Shown: positions 7,911 to 15,603, counted from the stretch's first letter. The stretch: DNA of 26,773 nt from Scatosoma sp045650185 (GCA_045650185.1 JAZRQY010000017.1:1-26773), one strand, 5' to 3'. The notes: generated from the letters alone by a model not told the origin. Numbers and translations: made by a program.

Positions 7911-8675
7911 CTATTTGCCAAAGATACGCACGGCGGTAGACGCCACAATCATACCGCAACCGACGACGAGATAATAGTAAGGAAACGGCGAAAAAAGTGA
8001 GGAGAGAAGAAGCAACGCGCCCCCGGTCAAAAAGGGTTTTGCGTTGCTTTTTTGTATCCACAGCGCAAAGCGCCGTTTTTTCTTATTCGCAAAGACTTGC
8101 GCCCCCTTGTACCTTTCAGGTAGCCGTCCGCTTTCCTTTAATTTTAGGTAGATTTCGGGCAGGGTAAGTACCTTGATAGAGAGGGCGGCAGACAGCTTTT
8201 CTGCCGTTTTGTCCAGCTCGTTGCAAAGGAGCACGGGGGCTCGGTTCTCCTCCAAGGACAAGAGAGGTGTCAAACCGTCTGCGCTCATGGGAGAAAGGAG
8301 AAAATGCGGGTAGACGACATGGCTTTCCGTATAGAAAAATTGCTTACCTAAGGATAGTTTTCTGCCTTGGATTTCTTCCCCGACGAGGGTTTTGGCGTTC
8401 TCGGTGAGAAAATCCGCTTTTTCTTTGGGGGAAAGTAGCGCAAGGTGAAGAAGCAATTGCTCCATCTGCCGTTTTTCACCTGCCTTTATGGTGGCGGTGG
8501 CGTGCTTTTTTTTGAGATATGACCAAGTGAGCATACTTGCGCCCACGCCAAACAGTAGGCTGACGAGCGCCGACCAAAGCAGGGGAACTTGTCGGTAGCG
8601 AAGATAGCATAGACTTGGCAAAAAACTGGCGGTGAAGGCAAAGGCAACGTCGGAAAAATAGGCGAGTTTTTTCAT
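7911..8675 (-). CDS. Membrane protein of unknown function
   Basis: The protein has 254 residues from the ATG at 8673-8675, chosen because AAAGGAG lies just upstream; the frame stays open further but without another ribosome binding site. Two hydrophobic segments lie in the first 50 residues and a hairpin of two more in the last 45 (LTGGALLLLSSLF and YYYLVVGCGMIVAS). Between them is a soluble region of about 150 residues with GRKLSLGKQFFYTESHVVYP and RAPVLLCNELDKTAEKLSAA. I do not recognise a family. The middle has the alternating pattern of a nuclease-like alpha/beta fold, but I see no catalytic signature. It is transcribed toward nnr and divergently from nadD. Confidence 0.75.
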   Translation of the reverse strand: MKKLAYFSDVAFAFTASFLPSLCYLRYRQVPLLWSALVSLLFGVGASMLTWSYLKKKHATATIKAGEKRQMEQLLLHLALLSPKEKADFLTENAKTLVGEEIQGRKLSLGKQFFYTESHVVYPHFLLSPMSADGLTPLLSLEENRAPVLLCNELDKTAEKLSAALSIKVLTLPEIYLKLKESGRLPERYKGAQVFANKKKRRFALWIQKSNAKPFLTGGALLLLSSLFSPFPYYYLVVGCGMIVASTAVRIFGK

Positions 8676-8722
8676 AAAATTCTCCTTTTTTCTTTTTTTG
8701 CCAAAAAAATGACGGTGTAAAC

Positions 8723-8751
8723 TTGAAAAAAACAAAAAAATGATATATAAT
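8723..8751 (+). promoter_or_regulatory. Sigma-A promoter of nadD-rsfS
   Basis: TTGAAA (8723-8728), 17 nt, TATAAT (8746-8751), about 56 nt before the nadD start codon. Confidence 0.85.
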
Positions 8752-8807
8752 AGGATTGTAAGGGCGGTTTGCGCCTCTACGGGAAAAGGACTTTTGAGGG
8801 CTTTCGT

Positions 8808-9950
8808 ATGCGTATAGGCATCTTTGGCGGGTCGTTCGACCCCATTCACAACGAGCATATTTCGCTGGCAAAGCAGGCGGTAGCAGACCTTGGCTTGGAC
8901 AAGCTGTTTATCGTCCCTGCGGCGAACCCTCCGCATAAGCCTTGGAGGGTGTTGACCTCGGACGAGCACCGTTTAGAACTTTGCCGTCTGGCGTTTGACG
9001 GCGAGGAGAGGATTGCCGTTAGCGATTACGAGATTTTGGCAGGGGGGACCAGTTATACCTACCTCACCCTGCGACATTTTAGGGAGCTGTATCCTGAGGC
9101 AGAATTCTACCTCTTGGTGGGTACGGATATGCTGAGAAATTTCCCCCTTTGGAAATACCCTGAGGAGATTTTAGAAAACTGTACTTTGGCGGTCTGCGCC
9201 CGTGCAGAAGAGGCAGGTTGGGCAACCCGTGAACAGACGGAATTTTTCAACCGTTTCGGGCGAAATTTCGTTGTGTTATCCTACGAAGGAAAGGACGTTT
9301 CCTCTACAAAAATTCGCGTTTTGGCAGGGGCAGGGTTGGAAATAACCCCTTACACGGATAAAAACTGCGCGGCGTATATCGAGGAAAACGGACTGTATAA
9401 AGTGAAGGGTGGGGCGAAAGCACTCTCGTTGCAAAAACCCACTCGGCGGGCGCATACCTTGAGGGTGGCTTTGCTGGCGGCGGAGCGCGCAACAGGCTTG
9501 CCAATATCCGAAAAAAAAGCGGTGCAGGCGTGTCTTTTGCACGATTGCGCGAAGAACCTCAGCTTAGACGATCCGTTGCTGAAAGGCTTTGTTGCGCCTG
9601 AGGATTGTCCGCCTGCGGTGGTGCACCAGTACGCAGGGGAATACGTCGCAAGGACGGTGTTTGGGGTGGACGACGAGGAAGTGTTGTCGGCGGTCGCTTG
9701 CCACACCAGCGGCAAGGAGAATATGTCGCTCCTAGATAAGCTCGTGTTCTTGTCGGACTTGGTCGAAGAGGAGAGATCTTATTCGGGCGTGGAAAACTTA
9801 CGGCGACTGTTTTGGGAAGATATAGACAAATGTCTATTGCAAGCCCTTGAGGACACGGTGGAATATTTGGAAAGGTCGGGGCAGCCCGTCTACGAAAGGA
9901 CGATTGCGGCTCTGCGTTATCATAGAATACAATGCAATAAGGAGAAATAA
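8808..9950 (+). CDS. nadD: NadD-YqeK fusion: nicotinate-nucleotide adenylyltransferase with HD hydrolase domain
   Basis: The product has 380 residues from the ATG at 8808, which has GAGGG 7 nt upstream; an earlier in-frame TTG lacks support. Residues 1-200 are NadD: GIFGGSFDPIHNEHI, NPPHKP, LLVGTDMLRNFPLWK and SSTKIRVL, which make nicotinate adenine dinucleotide in NAD synthesis. Residues about 210-375 are a YqeK-type HD phosphohydrolase: RRAHTLRVA, CLLHDCAKN (the HD pair), HQYAGEYVA, SAVACHTSG and LVFLSDLVEEER, the family that cleaves diadenosine tetraphosphate. The two are separate adjacent genes in Bacillus (nadD-yqeK-rsfS) but form one continuous frame here. A start for a separate YqeK is not evident. 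Confidence 0.93.
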   Translation: MRIGIFGGSFDPIHNEHISLAKQAVADLGLDKLFIVPAANPPHKPWRVLTSDEHRLELCRLAFDGEERIAVSDYEILAGGTSYTYLTLRHFRELYPEAEFYLLVGTDMLRNFPLWKYPEEILENCTLAVCARAEEAGWATREQTEFFNRFGRNFVVLSYEGKDVSSTKIRVLAGAGLEITPYTDKNCAAYIEENGLYKVKGGAKALSLQKPTRRAHTLRVALLAAERATGLPISEKKAVQACLLHDCAKNLSLDDPLLKGFVAPEDCPPAVVHQYAGEYVARTVFGVDDEEVLSAVACHTSGKENMSLLDKLVFLSDLVEEERSYSGVENLRRLFWEDIDKCLLQALEDTVEYLERSGQPVYERTIAALRYHRIQCNKEK

Positions 9951-9951
9951 A

Positions 9952-10317
9952 ATGGAAATGACGGATAGCAGAAAATTGGCGCTTACCGCTTGCAAGGCGC
10001 TTTCGGAAAAGAGAGGTAGAGATATCGTGATGCTGTACGTGCGTGAACGCACGGCGCTGTGTGATTATTTCGTTATCGCCAGCGCAGGTAGCGCGTCGCA
10101 AATTAAGGCGATGGGCGAAAGAGTAGAGGAGCTTGTGGAAAAGGATTTGGGCATCGAGCCCACCCGCGCCGAGGGCGTTCGCGACGGCAGATGGGCGGTT
10201 ATCGATTACGGCGACGTCATCGTGCATATCTTCAACGACGACACCCGTTTGTTCTATCATTTGGAGCGCCTTTGGTCGGACGGCGAGAATATGGAAAAAT
10301 ACGTGGACGAGGACTAA
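9952..10317 (+). CDS. rsfS: Ribosome silencing factor RsfS
   Basis: The product has 121 residues from the ATG at 9952, with AAGGAG 8 nt upstream overlapping the end of nadD-yqeK. Family features are RDIVMLYVRERTALCDYFVIASA near residue 20, GRWAVIDYGDVIVHIF near residue 81 and a terminal DTRLFYHLERLW. RsfS binds ribosomal protein L14 and keeps the subunits apart in starved cells. The nadD-yqeK-rsfS order is conserved in Firmicutes. An intrinsic terminator follows 16 nt after the stop. Confidence 0.95.
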   Translation: MEMTDSRKLALTACKALSEKRGRDIVMLYVRERTALCDYFVIASAGSASQIKAMGERVEELVEKDLGIEPTRAEGVRDGRWAVIDYGDVIVHIFNDDTRLFYHLERLWSDGENMEKYVDED

Positions 10318-10333
10318 TTAGAAACCCGAATAC

Positions 10334-10361
10334 AAAAAGCACCCTTCTTGGGTGCTTTTTT
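10334..10361 (+). terminator. Intrinsic terminator after rsfS
   Basis: AAGCACCC (10337-10344) and GGGTGCTT (10350-10357) form an 8-bp stem with a 5-nt loop, followed by more T. The first linker of the hairpin array begins 3 nt later. Confidence 0.92.
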
Positions 10362-10363
10362 AA

Positions 10364-10570
10364 GTGAAGTTATCCTGTGGATAGTGAAGTTTTTGTATCA
10401 TACAAAAGTGAAGTTTTGGACAAAGTCCAAAGTGAAGTTTCGCCTGAGGGCGAAGTTGCGGAAAGAATTTTAATTCTTCCATAACGATTGCCGCAGGCAA
10501 TCATTTCATGTTTTTATAAAAAACATTTCATATCGCAGATATTTCACAATTTGCACAGCAAATTATTTCA
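10364..10570. repeat. Array of nine hairpins separated by a conserved linker
   Basis: Plus-strand linkers GTGAAGT occur at 10364, 10384, 10408 and 10432, each followed by a different perfect hairpin: TATCC/GGATA (10371-10383), TTTTGTA/TACAAAA (10391-10407), TTTGGAC/GTCCAAA (10415-10431) and TTCGCC/GGCGAA (10439-10454). A longer bulged hairpin (10460-10480) sits in the middle. The second half has GATTGCC/GGCAATC (10486-10502), TGTTTTT/AAAAACA (10509-10525), TATC/GATA (10531-10541) and AATTTGC/GCAAATT (10548-10564). These are separated by ATTTCA (10503, 10525, 10541, 10565), that is TGAAAT on the minus strand. Stems differ completely while linkers and 3-4 nt loops are conserved, so pairing rather than sequence is kept. 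It is not a CRISPR. The last linker contains the stop codon of the neighbouring minus-strand gene. Confidence 0.9.
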
Positions 10571-10795
10571 TTCCTTAAATCTGATCTGCTTCGGCTCGGA
10601 ATAGGCTTTTTTTCTTCGAGTCTTTTTTTCGACGATGTAGTAAATCGGCTCGGGTGGTTTTGGCGGTGGATTCTGAGGCGGTGGTGGGCTCGGCTTTTTT
10701 CGAAAAATGCAAAAAACCAACCGCACCAAATGCACGATACCAAAGCAGGCGGTAAAAAAGATAAACAACCAAAAAATTCCTAAAAATACTTTCAT
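10568..10795 (-). CDS. Small proline-rich membrane protein, unknown
   Basis: The protein has 75 residues: one N-terminal hydrophobic helix (VFLGIFWLFIFFTACFGIVH), a short basic stretch (FRKK), a proline run (PSPPPPQNPPPKPPEP) and a basic tail ending EPKQIRFKE. A GGGAG lies 13 nt before the ATG, rather far, within a CTCCCTT/AAGGGAG hairpin that might occlude it. The N-in, tail-out or reverse orientation cannot be set from sequence. Its TGA stop (10568-10570) is part of the outermost linker of the hairpin array. No family recognised. It could be a chance frame, but the membrane helix plus structured tail argues for a gene. Confidence 0.6.
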   Translation of the reverse strand: MKVFLGIFWLFIFFTACFGIVHLVRLVFCIFRKKPSPPPPQNPPPKPPEPIYYIVEKKTRRKKAYSEPKQIRFKE

Positions 10796-10901
10796 AGCCG
10801 CATTATAACTCCCTTTTCAAGGGAGAAAATGGCTAAAATACGCAAAGAAAAGGGGACTTTGTCGAAACATAATCGGGGCCCAATCGGCATACCATATTGG
10901 T

Positions 10902-11606
10902 ATGAAAATAGATAAGAAAACGATTTTTGCGATGCTTTCGGTGTGCTTGGGATATTGTCTTGCGTTTGCTTTCTGTTTATGGGCTTTGAACGCCCCCGTA
11001 GCCGTCAGCGTGCAGGCAGTAAAGCTCTCCGTCGTCATCGATGCAGGGCACGGCGGTGTGGACGGTGGCGTCGTTGGGGTTGCCTCCAAACGAAAGGAGA
11101 GCGACGTCAATCTTTCCATTGCGTTTATTCTAAAAGAAAAGCTTGCGGATGCAGGCTTTTTGGTGGTGATGACGAGGACGACGGAAGGGGGATTATACGA
11201 CACGACTGCCCCCGGATTTAAGCGTCGGGATATGCAAAAACGGAAGGAGATTTGTGAGAGCGCAAATCCGCTTTGCGTGCTGTCCGTGCACCAGAACTTT
11301 TATCCGTCCACCTCTTCAAGAGGTGGGCAGGTCTTTTACCGAAAGGACGACGAGTGGTCTACACGCTTGGCTGGCAATATCCAAGCCGAGCTAAACACCC
11401 TCTATAAAGGCGAAGGGGTGAAACCACGCAAGGAGATGACAGGGGATTATTATATGTTGCGACTTGCGCCGCCGTCCGTCATCGTGGAATGTGGGTTTTT
11501 GTCTAATCCCAAGGATGATGCCCTCTTAAATTCACCTGCCTTTTGCGAAAAAATCGCCGATAGTATCGTAATAGGCCTATTGGCGACGATTGGCGACTCA
11601 ACGTAA
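10902..11606 (+). CDS. cwlD: N-acetylmuramoyl-L-alanine amidase, CwlD-like
   Basis: The protein has 234 residues with an uncleaved or signal-type hydrophobic N-terminus (residues 7-40) and an Amidase_3 domain. Zinc ligands are visible: VIDAGHGG near residue 45, the Glu of KESDVNLS near 66 and LSVHQNFY near 128. The catalytic Glu is in SVIVECGFLSNPKDD near residue 190. It cleaves the amide between N-acetylmuramic acid and L-alanine. Size and motifs fit CwlD, which prepares muramic-delta-lactam in spore cortex; this specificity is inferred from length and the sporulating context. No good ribosome binding site precedes the ATG. A CATACCA sequence at 10888-10894 resembles a sigma-G -10 box, but its -35 is poor. 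Confidence 0.85.
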   Translation: MKIDKKTIFAMLSVCLGYCLAFAFCLWALNAPVAVSVQAVKLSVVIDAGHGGVDGGVVGVASKRKESDVNLSIAFILKEKLADAGFLVVMTRTTEGGLYDTTAPGFKRRDMQKRKEICESANPLCVLSVHQNFYPSTSSRGGQVFYRKDDEWSTRLAGNIQAELNTLYKGEGVKPRKEMTGDYYMLRLAPPSVIVECGFLSNPKDDALLNSPAFCEKIADSIVIGLLATIGDST

Positions 11607-11636
11607 TCCTTCTAGGATAAATTCTTATAAAAACGC

Positions 11637-11665
11637 TTGTCAAACGCCTTCCATTATGCTATAAT
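11637..11665 (+). promoter_or_regulatory. Sigma-A promoter of mrnC-rlmB-sigH, overlapped by a palindrome
   Basis: TTGTCA (11637-11642), 17 nt, TATAAT (11660-11665). The -10 is embedded in a perfect inverted repeat, CCATTAT (11651-11657) and ATAATGG (11661-11667), a possible operator. Confidence 0.85.
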
Positions 11666-11725
11666 GGAATCGTATGCTGGCAAAAAGCGTGCTTTTTTAG
11701 GTCGGCAACAATGGAGGAATGGCAG

Positions 11726-12169
11726 ATGCTGGGGCTGGATAGCGTGATTTCAGAGGTAGAGGCAAGACAACTCAATCCCGTGGTTCTGGCGTTCGTTGGC
11801 GACGCGGTGTATTCTCTGTACGTGCGCAAGCGTTTGGCGTTGTCGGGTGGCGGCAGCGCGGCAGATTTCCAACGCGCGGCGGCAAAGATTGTTTCAGCCG
11901 AGGGGCAGAGCGCATTTTTGGCGACGATAGAGCCGATGTTTACCGAAACGGAAACGGAAATTTATAAGCGTGGCAGAAATGCCAAGAAAGCAACCAAGAG
12001 CAAGAACGCCTCGGCGGCGGCGTACAACCGTTCGACCGGCTTTGAGGCGGTGGTGGGATACCTGCACTTGACGGGACAAACGTCGAGGTTGGACGAGTTG
12101 TTTTCCCACGCAGACGATACTCTGTTTCAGGGGATAAAGTTGGCGACGGCGTACAAGCCGACCCACTAA
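11726..12169 (+). CDS. mrnC: Mini-ribonuclease 3 (Mini-III)
   Basis: The product has 147 residues from the ATG at 11726, chosen because GGAGGA lies 7 nt upstream; an in-frame ATG 15 nt earlier has no such site. It is an RNase III catalytic domain without dsRNA-binding domain: NPVVLAFVGDAVYSLYVR (catalytic Asp), RGRNAK, and STGFEAVVGYLHL (catalytic Glu). Mini-III trims the 23S rRNA ends in Firmicutes. It heads the mrnC-rlmB-(yacP)-sigH cluster known from Bacillus. Confidence 0.95.
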   Translation: MLGLDSVISEVEARQLNPVVLAFVGDAVYSLYVRKRLALSGGGSAADFQRAAAKIVSAEGQSAFLATIEPMFTETETEIYKRGRNAKKATKSKNASAAAYNRSTGFEAVVGYLHLTGQTSRLDELFSHADDTLFQGIKLATAYKPTH

Positions 12170-12185
12170 CGAAGGAGAAAGGACG

Positions 12186-12911
12186 ATGAAAACGGAAGGT
12201 AGAAACGCAGTTATTGAGCTGTTGAAAACAGGCAAAAATATAGATAAAATCTTGATGGAAAAATCGGGCGGCTCGCCGCAGGGCTCGCTAGGCATCGTCT
12301 TCGCGGAGGCGCGCAAGCGCAACGTCCGCGTGCAGTTCGTGGACAAGCGAGTGCTGGAAAAGGAGAGCGAAACGGGCAGACATCAAGGGGTGATTGCCTT
12401 TACCACCGATTACGAATATTACGACCTCGACGATATTATCGAGGGGAAAAAGAGCGAAAAGGGCGGCTTTATCGTCCTTTGCGACGGGATTGAGGACGTG
12501 CATAACCTCGGCAGTATTCTCCGTGTGGCGGAATGCGCGGGCGCAGACGGCGTGGTTATTCCCAAGGCAGGTTGCGCGCCCGTGAACGAGAGCGTTATCC
12601 GTATCTCCGCAGGCGCGGCAGAGCATATGAAGGTTGCCCGCGTTGCCAACCTCAATCAGGCGGTGGAAAAGTTGCAAAAAAGCGGCTACTGGGTGTACGC
12701 TTTAGAGGCAGGCGGCGAGGATATCTACGCCGAGGATTTGACAGGCAACGTGGCTTTGGTCGTTGGTGGCGAGGACAGCGGTGTCAAGCGCTTGACCAAG
12801 GAAAAATGCGATAAAATTTTGTCCCTTCCCTTACAGGGAAAAGTGAACTCTCTCAACGCCTCGGTGGCGCTGGGGATTGCGGCTTACGAGGTAGTGCGCA
12901 AGCGCTTATAA
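12186..12911 (+). CDS. rlmB: 23S rRNA (guanosine-2'-O)-methyltransferase RlmB/TrmH family
   Basis: The product has 241 residues. The N-terminal substrate-binding domain starts MKTEGRNAVIELL (residues 1-75). The SPOUT knot domain has the three TrmH motifs: DGIEDVHNLGSILRVAECAG near 99, VALVVGGEDSGVKRL near 187 and LSLPLQGKVNSLNASVA near 211. The family methylates a ribose 2'-O, for RlmB G2251 of 23S rRNA. Ribosome binding site AAGGAG lies shortly upstream; the gene follows mrnC by 16 nt and precedes sigH by 3 nt. Related TrmH-family rRNA methylases share these motifs, but the position next to mrnC favours RlmB. Confidence 0.92.
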   Translation: MKTEGRNAVIELLKTGKNIDKILMEKSGGSPQGSLGIVFAEARKRNVRVQFVDKRVLEKESETGRHQGVIAFTTDYEYYDLDDIIEGKKSEKGGFIVLCDGIEDVHNLGSILRVAECAGADGVVIPKAGCAPVNESVIRISAGAAEHMKVARVANLNQAVEKLQKSGYWVYALEAGGEDIYAEDLTGNVALVVGGEDSGVKRLTKEKCDKILSLPLQGKVNSLNASVALGIAAYEVVRKRL

Positions 12912-12914
12912 ACG

Positions 12915-13511
12915 ATGGTGAAAATTGGTGAAAAGGACAACGAAATAGGTCAGGTATCCGATGAGGAGCTGGTGCTTGCCGCAAGGGAGGACCAGTCGCA
13001 CGCGATGGAAACGCTGCTGTTGCGCTATGCAGGCATGGTGCGTGGGATTGCGCGTGGGTATTTCCTCTTTGGCGGGGATACCGACGACCTCGTGCAAGAG
13101 GGGATGATTGGCCTCTATTCTGCCGTGAGGGGGTATAAACCGGGTGAGATGCGGTTTAAAAGCTTTGCTTACCTGTGCATCACGAGGCGTATACAGGACG
13201 CGGTGAAGGCATCGGGACGGGAGAAAAATAGGCCGCTCAATAACGCCGTTTCGCTGTTGGAGGCGGACGTTCACCTCTCTGGGCCTGACCCCTTAGAGGA
13301 GATGATTGATAGAGAAAACGGCGAGGAGTTCTTCCGCCGTATGAACGAGGCGCTCTCCGATTTAGAGTTCCGTGTGCTGATGCTGTATATGAAGGGCTTG
13401 AGCACGGCGGAGATTTGCAAGATTACGAAAAAGAACGAAAAGAGCGTGGATAACGCCCTGCAGCGCAGCAAGAAAAAGCTGCAACAGATTGTGCAGGAAA
13501 AGAACGGCTAA
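12915..13511 (+). CDS. sigH: RNA polymerase sigma factor SigH (Spo0H-like)
   Basis: The product has 198 residues, a compact sigma-70 family factor with region 2 (ETLLLRYAGMVRGIARGYFL, DLVQEGMIGLYSAVRGYKP, FKSFAYLCITRRIQDAVK) and region 4 (LSDLEFRVLMLYMKGLSTAEICK, VDNALQRSKKKL). The fit to Bacillus SigH, and the mrnC-rlmB-sigH order, support the call. SigH drives early sporulation and stationary-phase genes. The NYN nuclease gene yacP, present between rlmB and sigH in Bacillus, is missing, and rpmG-secE-nusG do not follow; dnaX follows instead. No strong ribosome binding site precedes the ATG, so translation may be coupled to rlmB. Confidence 0.9.
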   Translation: MVKIGEKDNEIGQVSDEELVLAAREDQSHAMETLLLRYAGMVRGIARGYFLFGGDTDDLVQEGMIGLYSAVRGYKPGEMRFKSFAYLCITRRIQDAVKASGREKNRPLNNAVSLLEADVHLSGPDPLEEMIDRENGEEFFRRMNEALSDLEFRVLMLYMKGLSTAEICKITKKNEKSVDNALQRSKKKLQQIVQEKNG

Positions 13512-13532
13512 TTGGGAAACGAAGGAGAAATT

Positions 13533-15251
13533 ATGGCACATTTGGCATTATATCGTACGTTCCGTCCAAAGACTTTGGACGACGTCGTACGTCAGGAGCA
13601 TATCGTAAAGGTGCTCAAAAACCAAATCGAAAGCGGACGTGTGGGGCACGCCTATCTTTTCTGCGGTCCGAGAGGAACGGGTAAGACGAGCGTTGCGAAA
13701 ATTTTCGCGCAGGCAATCAACTGCGAGAGCCCCGTAGGTGGCTCTCCGTGCGGAAAGTGCGCGGTTTGTCAGGCGCTTTCTCGCCCTGAAAACTTAGATA
13801 TCAACGAGATTGACGCGGCGTCCAACAACGGCGTGGACGAAATGCGCGATCTGCGTGAAAAAGTGCAATATCCCCCCGTGGCAGGTAAATACAAGGTGTA
13901 TATCGTCGACGAGGTTCATATGCTGTCGATGCAGGCGTTCAACGCCCTCTTAAAGACCTTGGAAGAACCCCCTCGCCATGCGGTATTCATTTTGGCAACG
14001 ACGGAAGCGCATAAGATTCCGCCCACCATTTTGTCCCGCTGTATGCGCTTTGATTTCAAGCTGATTCCGCAGTCGGATTTGGAGAATCGACTTCGTCACG
14101 TCTTTGACAGTATCGGTAAAAAATACGAGGCAGAGGCGATTGCGGCGATTGCACGCGCAGGCGCAGGTAGTGTGCGTGATATGCTGTCGATTGCAGATAC
14201 TTGCGCGGCGTACACCGAGGGCAAGCTGACCTACGCCGACGTAATGGAAGTGTTGGGTGGCGCGGATTTTGACAGCGTTTGCGCTCTTTGCGGACATATC
14301 CTGCAAGGGGAAACGGGGGCGGCGCTTGAGATTGCGGAACGCTTCCTTGCCGCTGGCAAGAGCGTGGGTATGCTGACGTCCGACGTCCTGCAATTTTTGA
14401 ACGAGTGCGCAATTGCAAAATCGTGCAGAGGAGCAAAAGAGTTGCTCTCTATGCCCGAGGACGATTTTCAGGCTTTGGCAGTGGTGGCGAAGAATGCCGC
14501 GCCGTATACCTTGCTCCGCGCGACGGAAATTTTTGCGAAGGCGGAGAGCGAACTCAAATATTCCACCCTTCCAAGGGTGATTTTCGAGGCGGCGCTCCTA
14601 AAGGCGAGTATGCCACAGACGGAAACGGATACGGAGTCGTTATTATCCCGTATTGAAATGTTGGAAAGCGCCGTAAAAAACGGCGTAAAAGTAGCGGTTG
14701 TAGAGGAAAAACAAGCACCCGTGTCCGAGGTGAAGGCAAAATTGCAGGAGAAGGTTGCGGTGGTGGAAACACCCGTGTACGACGAGCCACCTGCGTATGA
14801 CGAACCGCCCGTGTATGATATCCCCAGCTTTGCTGAGGAAGAAGGGGAATTTGCGCCCGTTGTAGAGGCGAAACCCGTTGCGGTAGAAAAACCTGTTGTA
14901 GCGGAAAAACCCGTACAAAAAGCTCCCACAGGGGATGCGAAGGCGACGTTTGGTCTGTTTCTGCGCTCCTTGCGAAAGACGGGCAGAAACGGCGTGCTGT
15001 TCACCATTTGTATGGACTTGGACGCGGCGTACGAGGACGGCGTTTTGGTGCTTTCGACCGAGAGCGAAACGATGTACAACTCGATGAAAAAGGAAGATCA
15101 CTACGCCCTGATTTGTCAGGCGTTTGCCGCAATCGGAATGGAGGAGAGCGCGTTTGCGTTGCGCTTGAAATCCCGAAAGGCGGACACCTTTACCAAGGGC
15201 TTAGAGGCGTTGAAGGAGAGCTTTCCTTCCACGAAAATAGAAATCAAATAA
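13533..15251 (+). CDS. dnaX: DNA polymerase III subunit gamma/tau
   Basis: The product has 572 residues from the ATG at 13533, with AAGGAG 5 nt upstream. The clamp-loader AAA+ module has Walker A GPRGTGKTS at residues 45-53, zinc-binding cysteines at 64, 73, 76 and 79, DEVHML at about 126-131 and the arginine-finger SRC motif (ILSRCMRFDFK). The middle is a proline-rich linker with PVYDEPPAYDEPPVYD near residue 418. The tail (after about 470) is a tau-type domain. It loads the beta clamp and couples polymerases. No A6G slippery site is visible, so a programmed frameshift to make a short gamma form is not supported. It starts the conserved dnaX-ybaB-recR cluster. Confidence 0.96.
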   Translation: MAHLALYRTFRPKTLDDVVRQEHIVKVLKNQIESGRVGHAYLFCGPRGTGKTSVAKIFAQAINCESPVGGSPCGKCAVCQALSRPENLDINEIDAASNNGVDEMRDLREKVQYPPVAGKYKVYIVDEVHMLSMQAFNALLKTLEEPPRHAVFILATTEAHKIPPTILSRCMRFDFKLIPQSDLENRLRHVFDSIGKKYEAEAIAAIARAGAGSVRDMLSIADTCAAYTEGKLTYADVMEVLGGADFDSVCALCGHILQGETGAALEIAERFLAAGKSVGMLTSDVLQFLNECAIAKSCRGAKELLSMPEDDFQALAVVAKNAAPYTLLRATEIFAKAESELKYSTLPRVIFEAALLKASMPQTETDTESLLSRIEMLESAVKNGVKVAVVEEKQAPVSEVKAKLQEKVAVVETPVYDEPPAYDEPPVYDIPSFAEEEGEFAPVVEAKPVAVEKPVVAEKPVQKAPTGDAKATFGLFLRSLRKTGRNGVLFTICMDLDAAYEDGVLVLSTESETMYNSMKKEDHYALICQAFAAIGMEESAFALRLKSRKADTFTKGLEALKESFPSTKIEIK

Positions 15252-15264
15252 GGAGAAAAGAAAT

Positions 15265-15600
15265 ATGGCGGCAGGATTTAGAGGCGGCAATAGCGGTATG
15301 CAGGGCTTGATGCAACAGGCAAAGAAAATGCAGGAAGAAATGGAGAAGACGGCGGAACTTTTGGACAATTGGGAAGTCGTAGGCACGGCGGCAAACGAGG
15401 CAGTCGTGGTCTATATGAACGCAAAGAAAATCATCAACGGTATCGAGCTGGATGAGAGCGTTGTAGACCCTGAGGATATCGAGCTGTTGGAAGACCTCAT
15501 TATGGCGGCAATCAACGACGGCTATGCAAAGGCTGACAAAGTCTACGAAGAAAAGATGGGCAAGTTCGGTGGCATGGGCGGTTTAGGAGGCTTGCTGTAA
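15265..15600 (+). CDS. YbaB/EbfC family nucleoid-associated protein
   Basis: The product has 111 residues. It contains GMQGLMQQAKKMQEEMEKT near the N-terminus, a central VVGTAANEAVVVYMNAKKIINGIELDESVV segment and a Gly-rich end (GGMGGLGGLL), the YbaB pattern. These small dimers bind DNA. Its place between dnaX and recR is conserved across bacteria. The ribosome binding site (AAGGAG) overlaps the intergenic gap after dnaX, and its stop is 3 nt before recR. Confidence 0.95.
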   Translation: MAAGFRGGNSGMQGLMQQAKKMQEEMEKTAELLDNWEVVGTAANEAVVVYMNAKKIINGIELDESVVDPEDIELLEDLIMAAINDGYAKADKVYEEKMGKFGGMGGLGGLL

Positions 15601-15603
15601 GCT

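Noticed and set aside
7911..8675. Restriction-endonuclease-like domain in the unknown membrane protein
   Set aside because: The strand pattern is suggestive but no acidic/Lys catalytic triad could be placed.
10364..10570. CRISPR array
   Set aside because: The conserved parts are only 6-7 nt and the 'spacers' are perfect palindromes, with no cas genes nearby.
10865..10894. Sigma-G promoter for the cwlD-like gene
   Set aside because: CATACCA fits a -10 box, but at 18 nt upstream the -35 reads AAACA, and the start site would lie on the start codon. Mentioned only as a possibility.
13533..15251. Programmed frameshift in dnaX producing a gamma form
   Set aside because: No A6G slippery heptamer is present; A-runs in the gene are interrupted or out of the needed frame.
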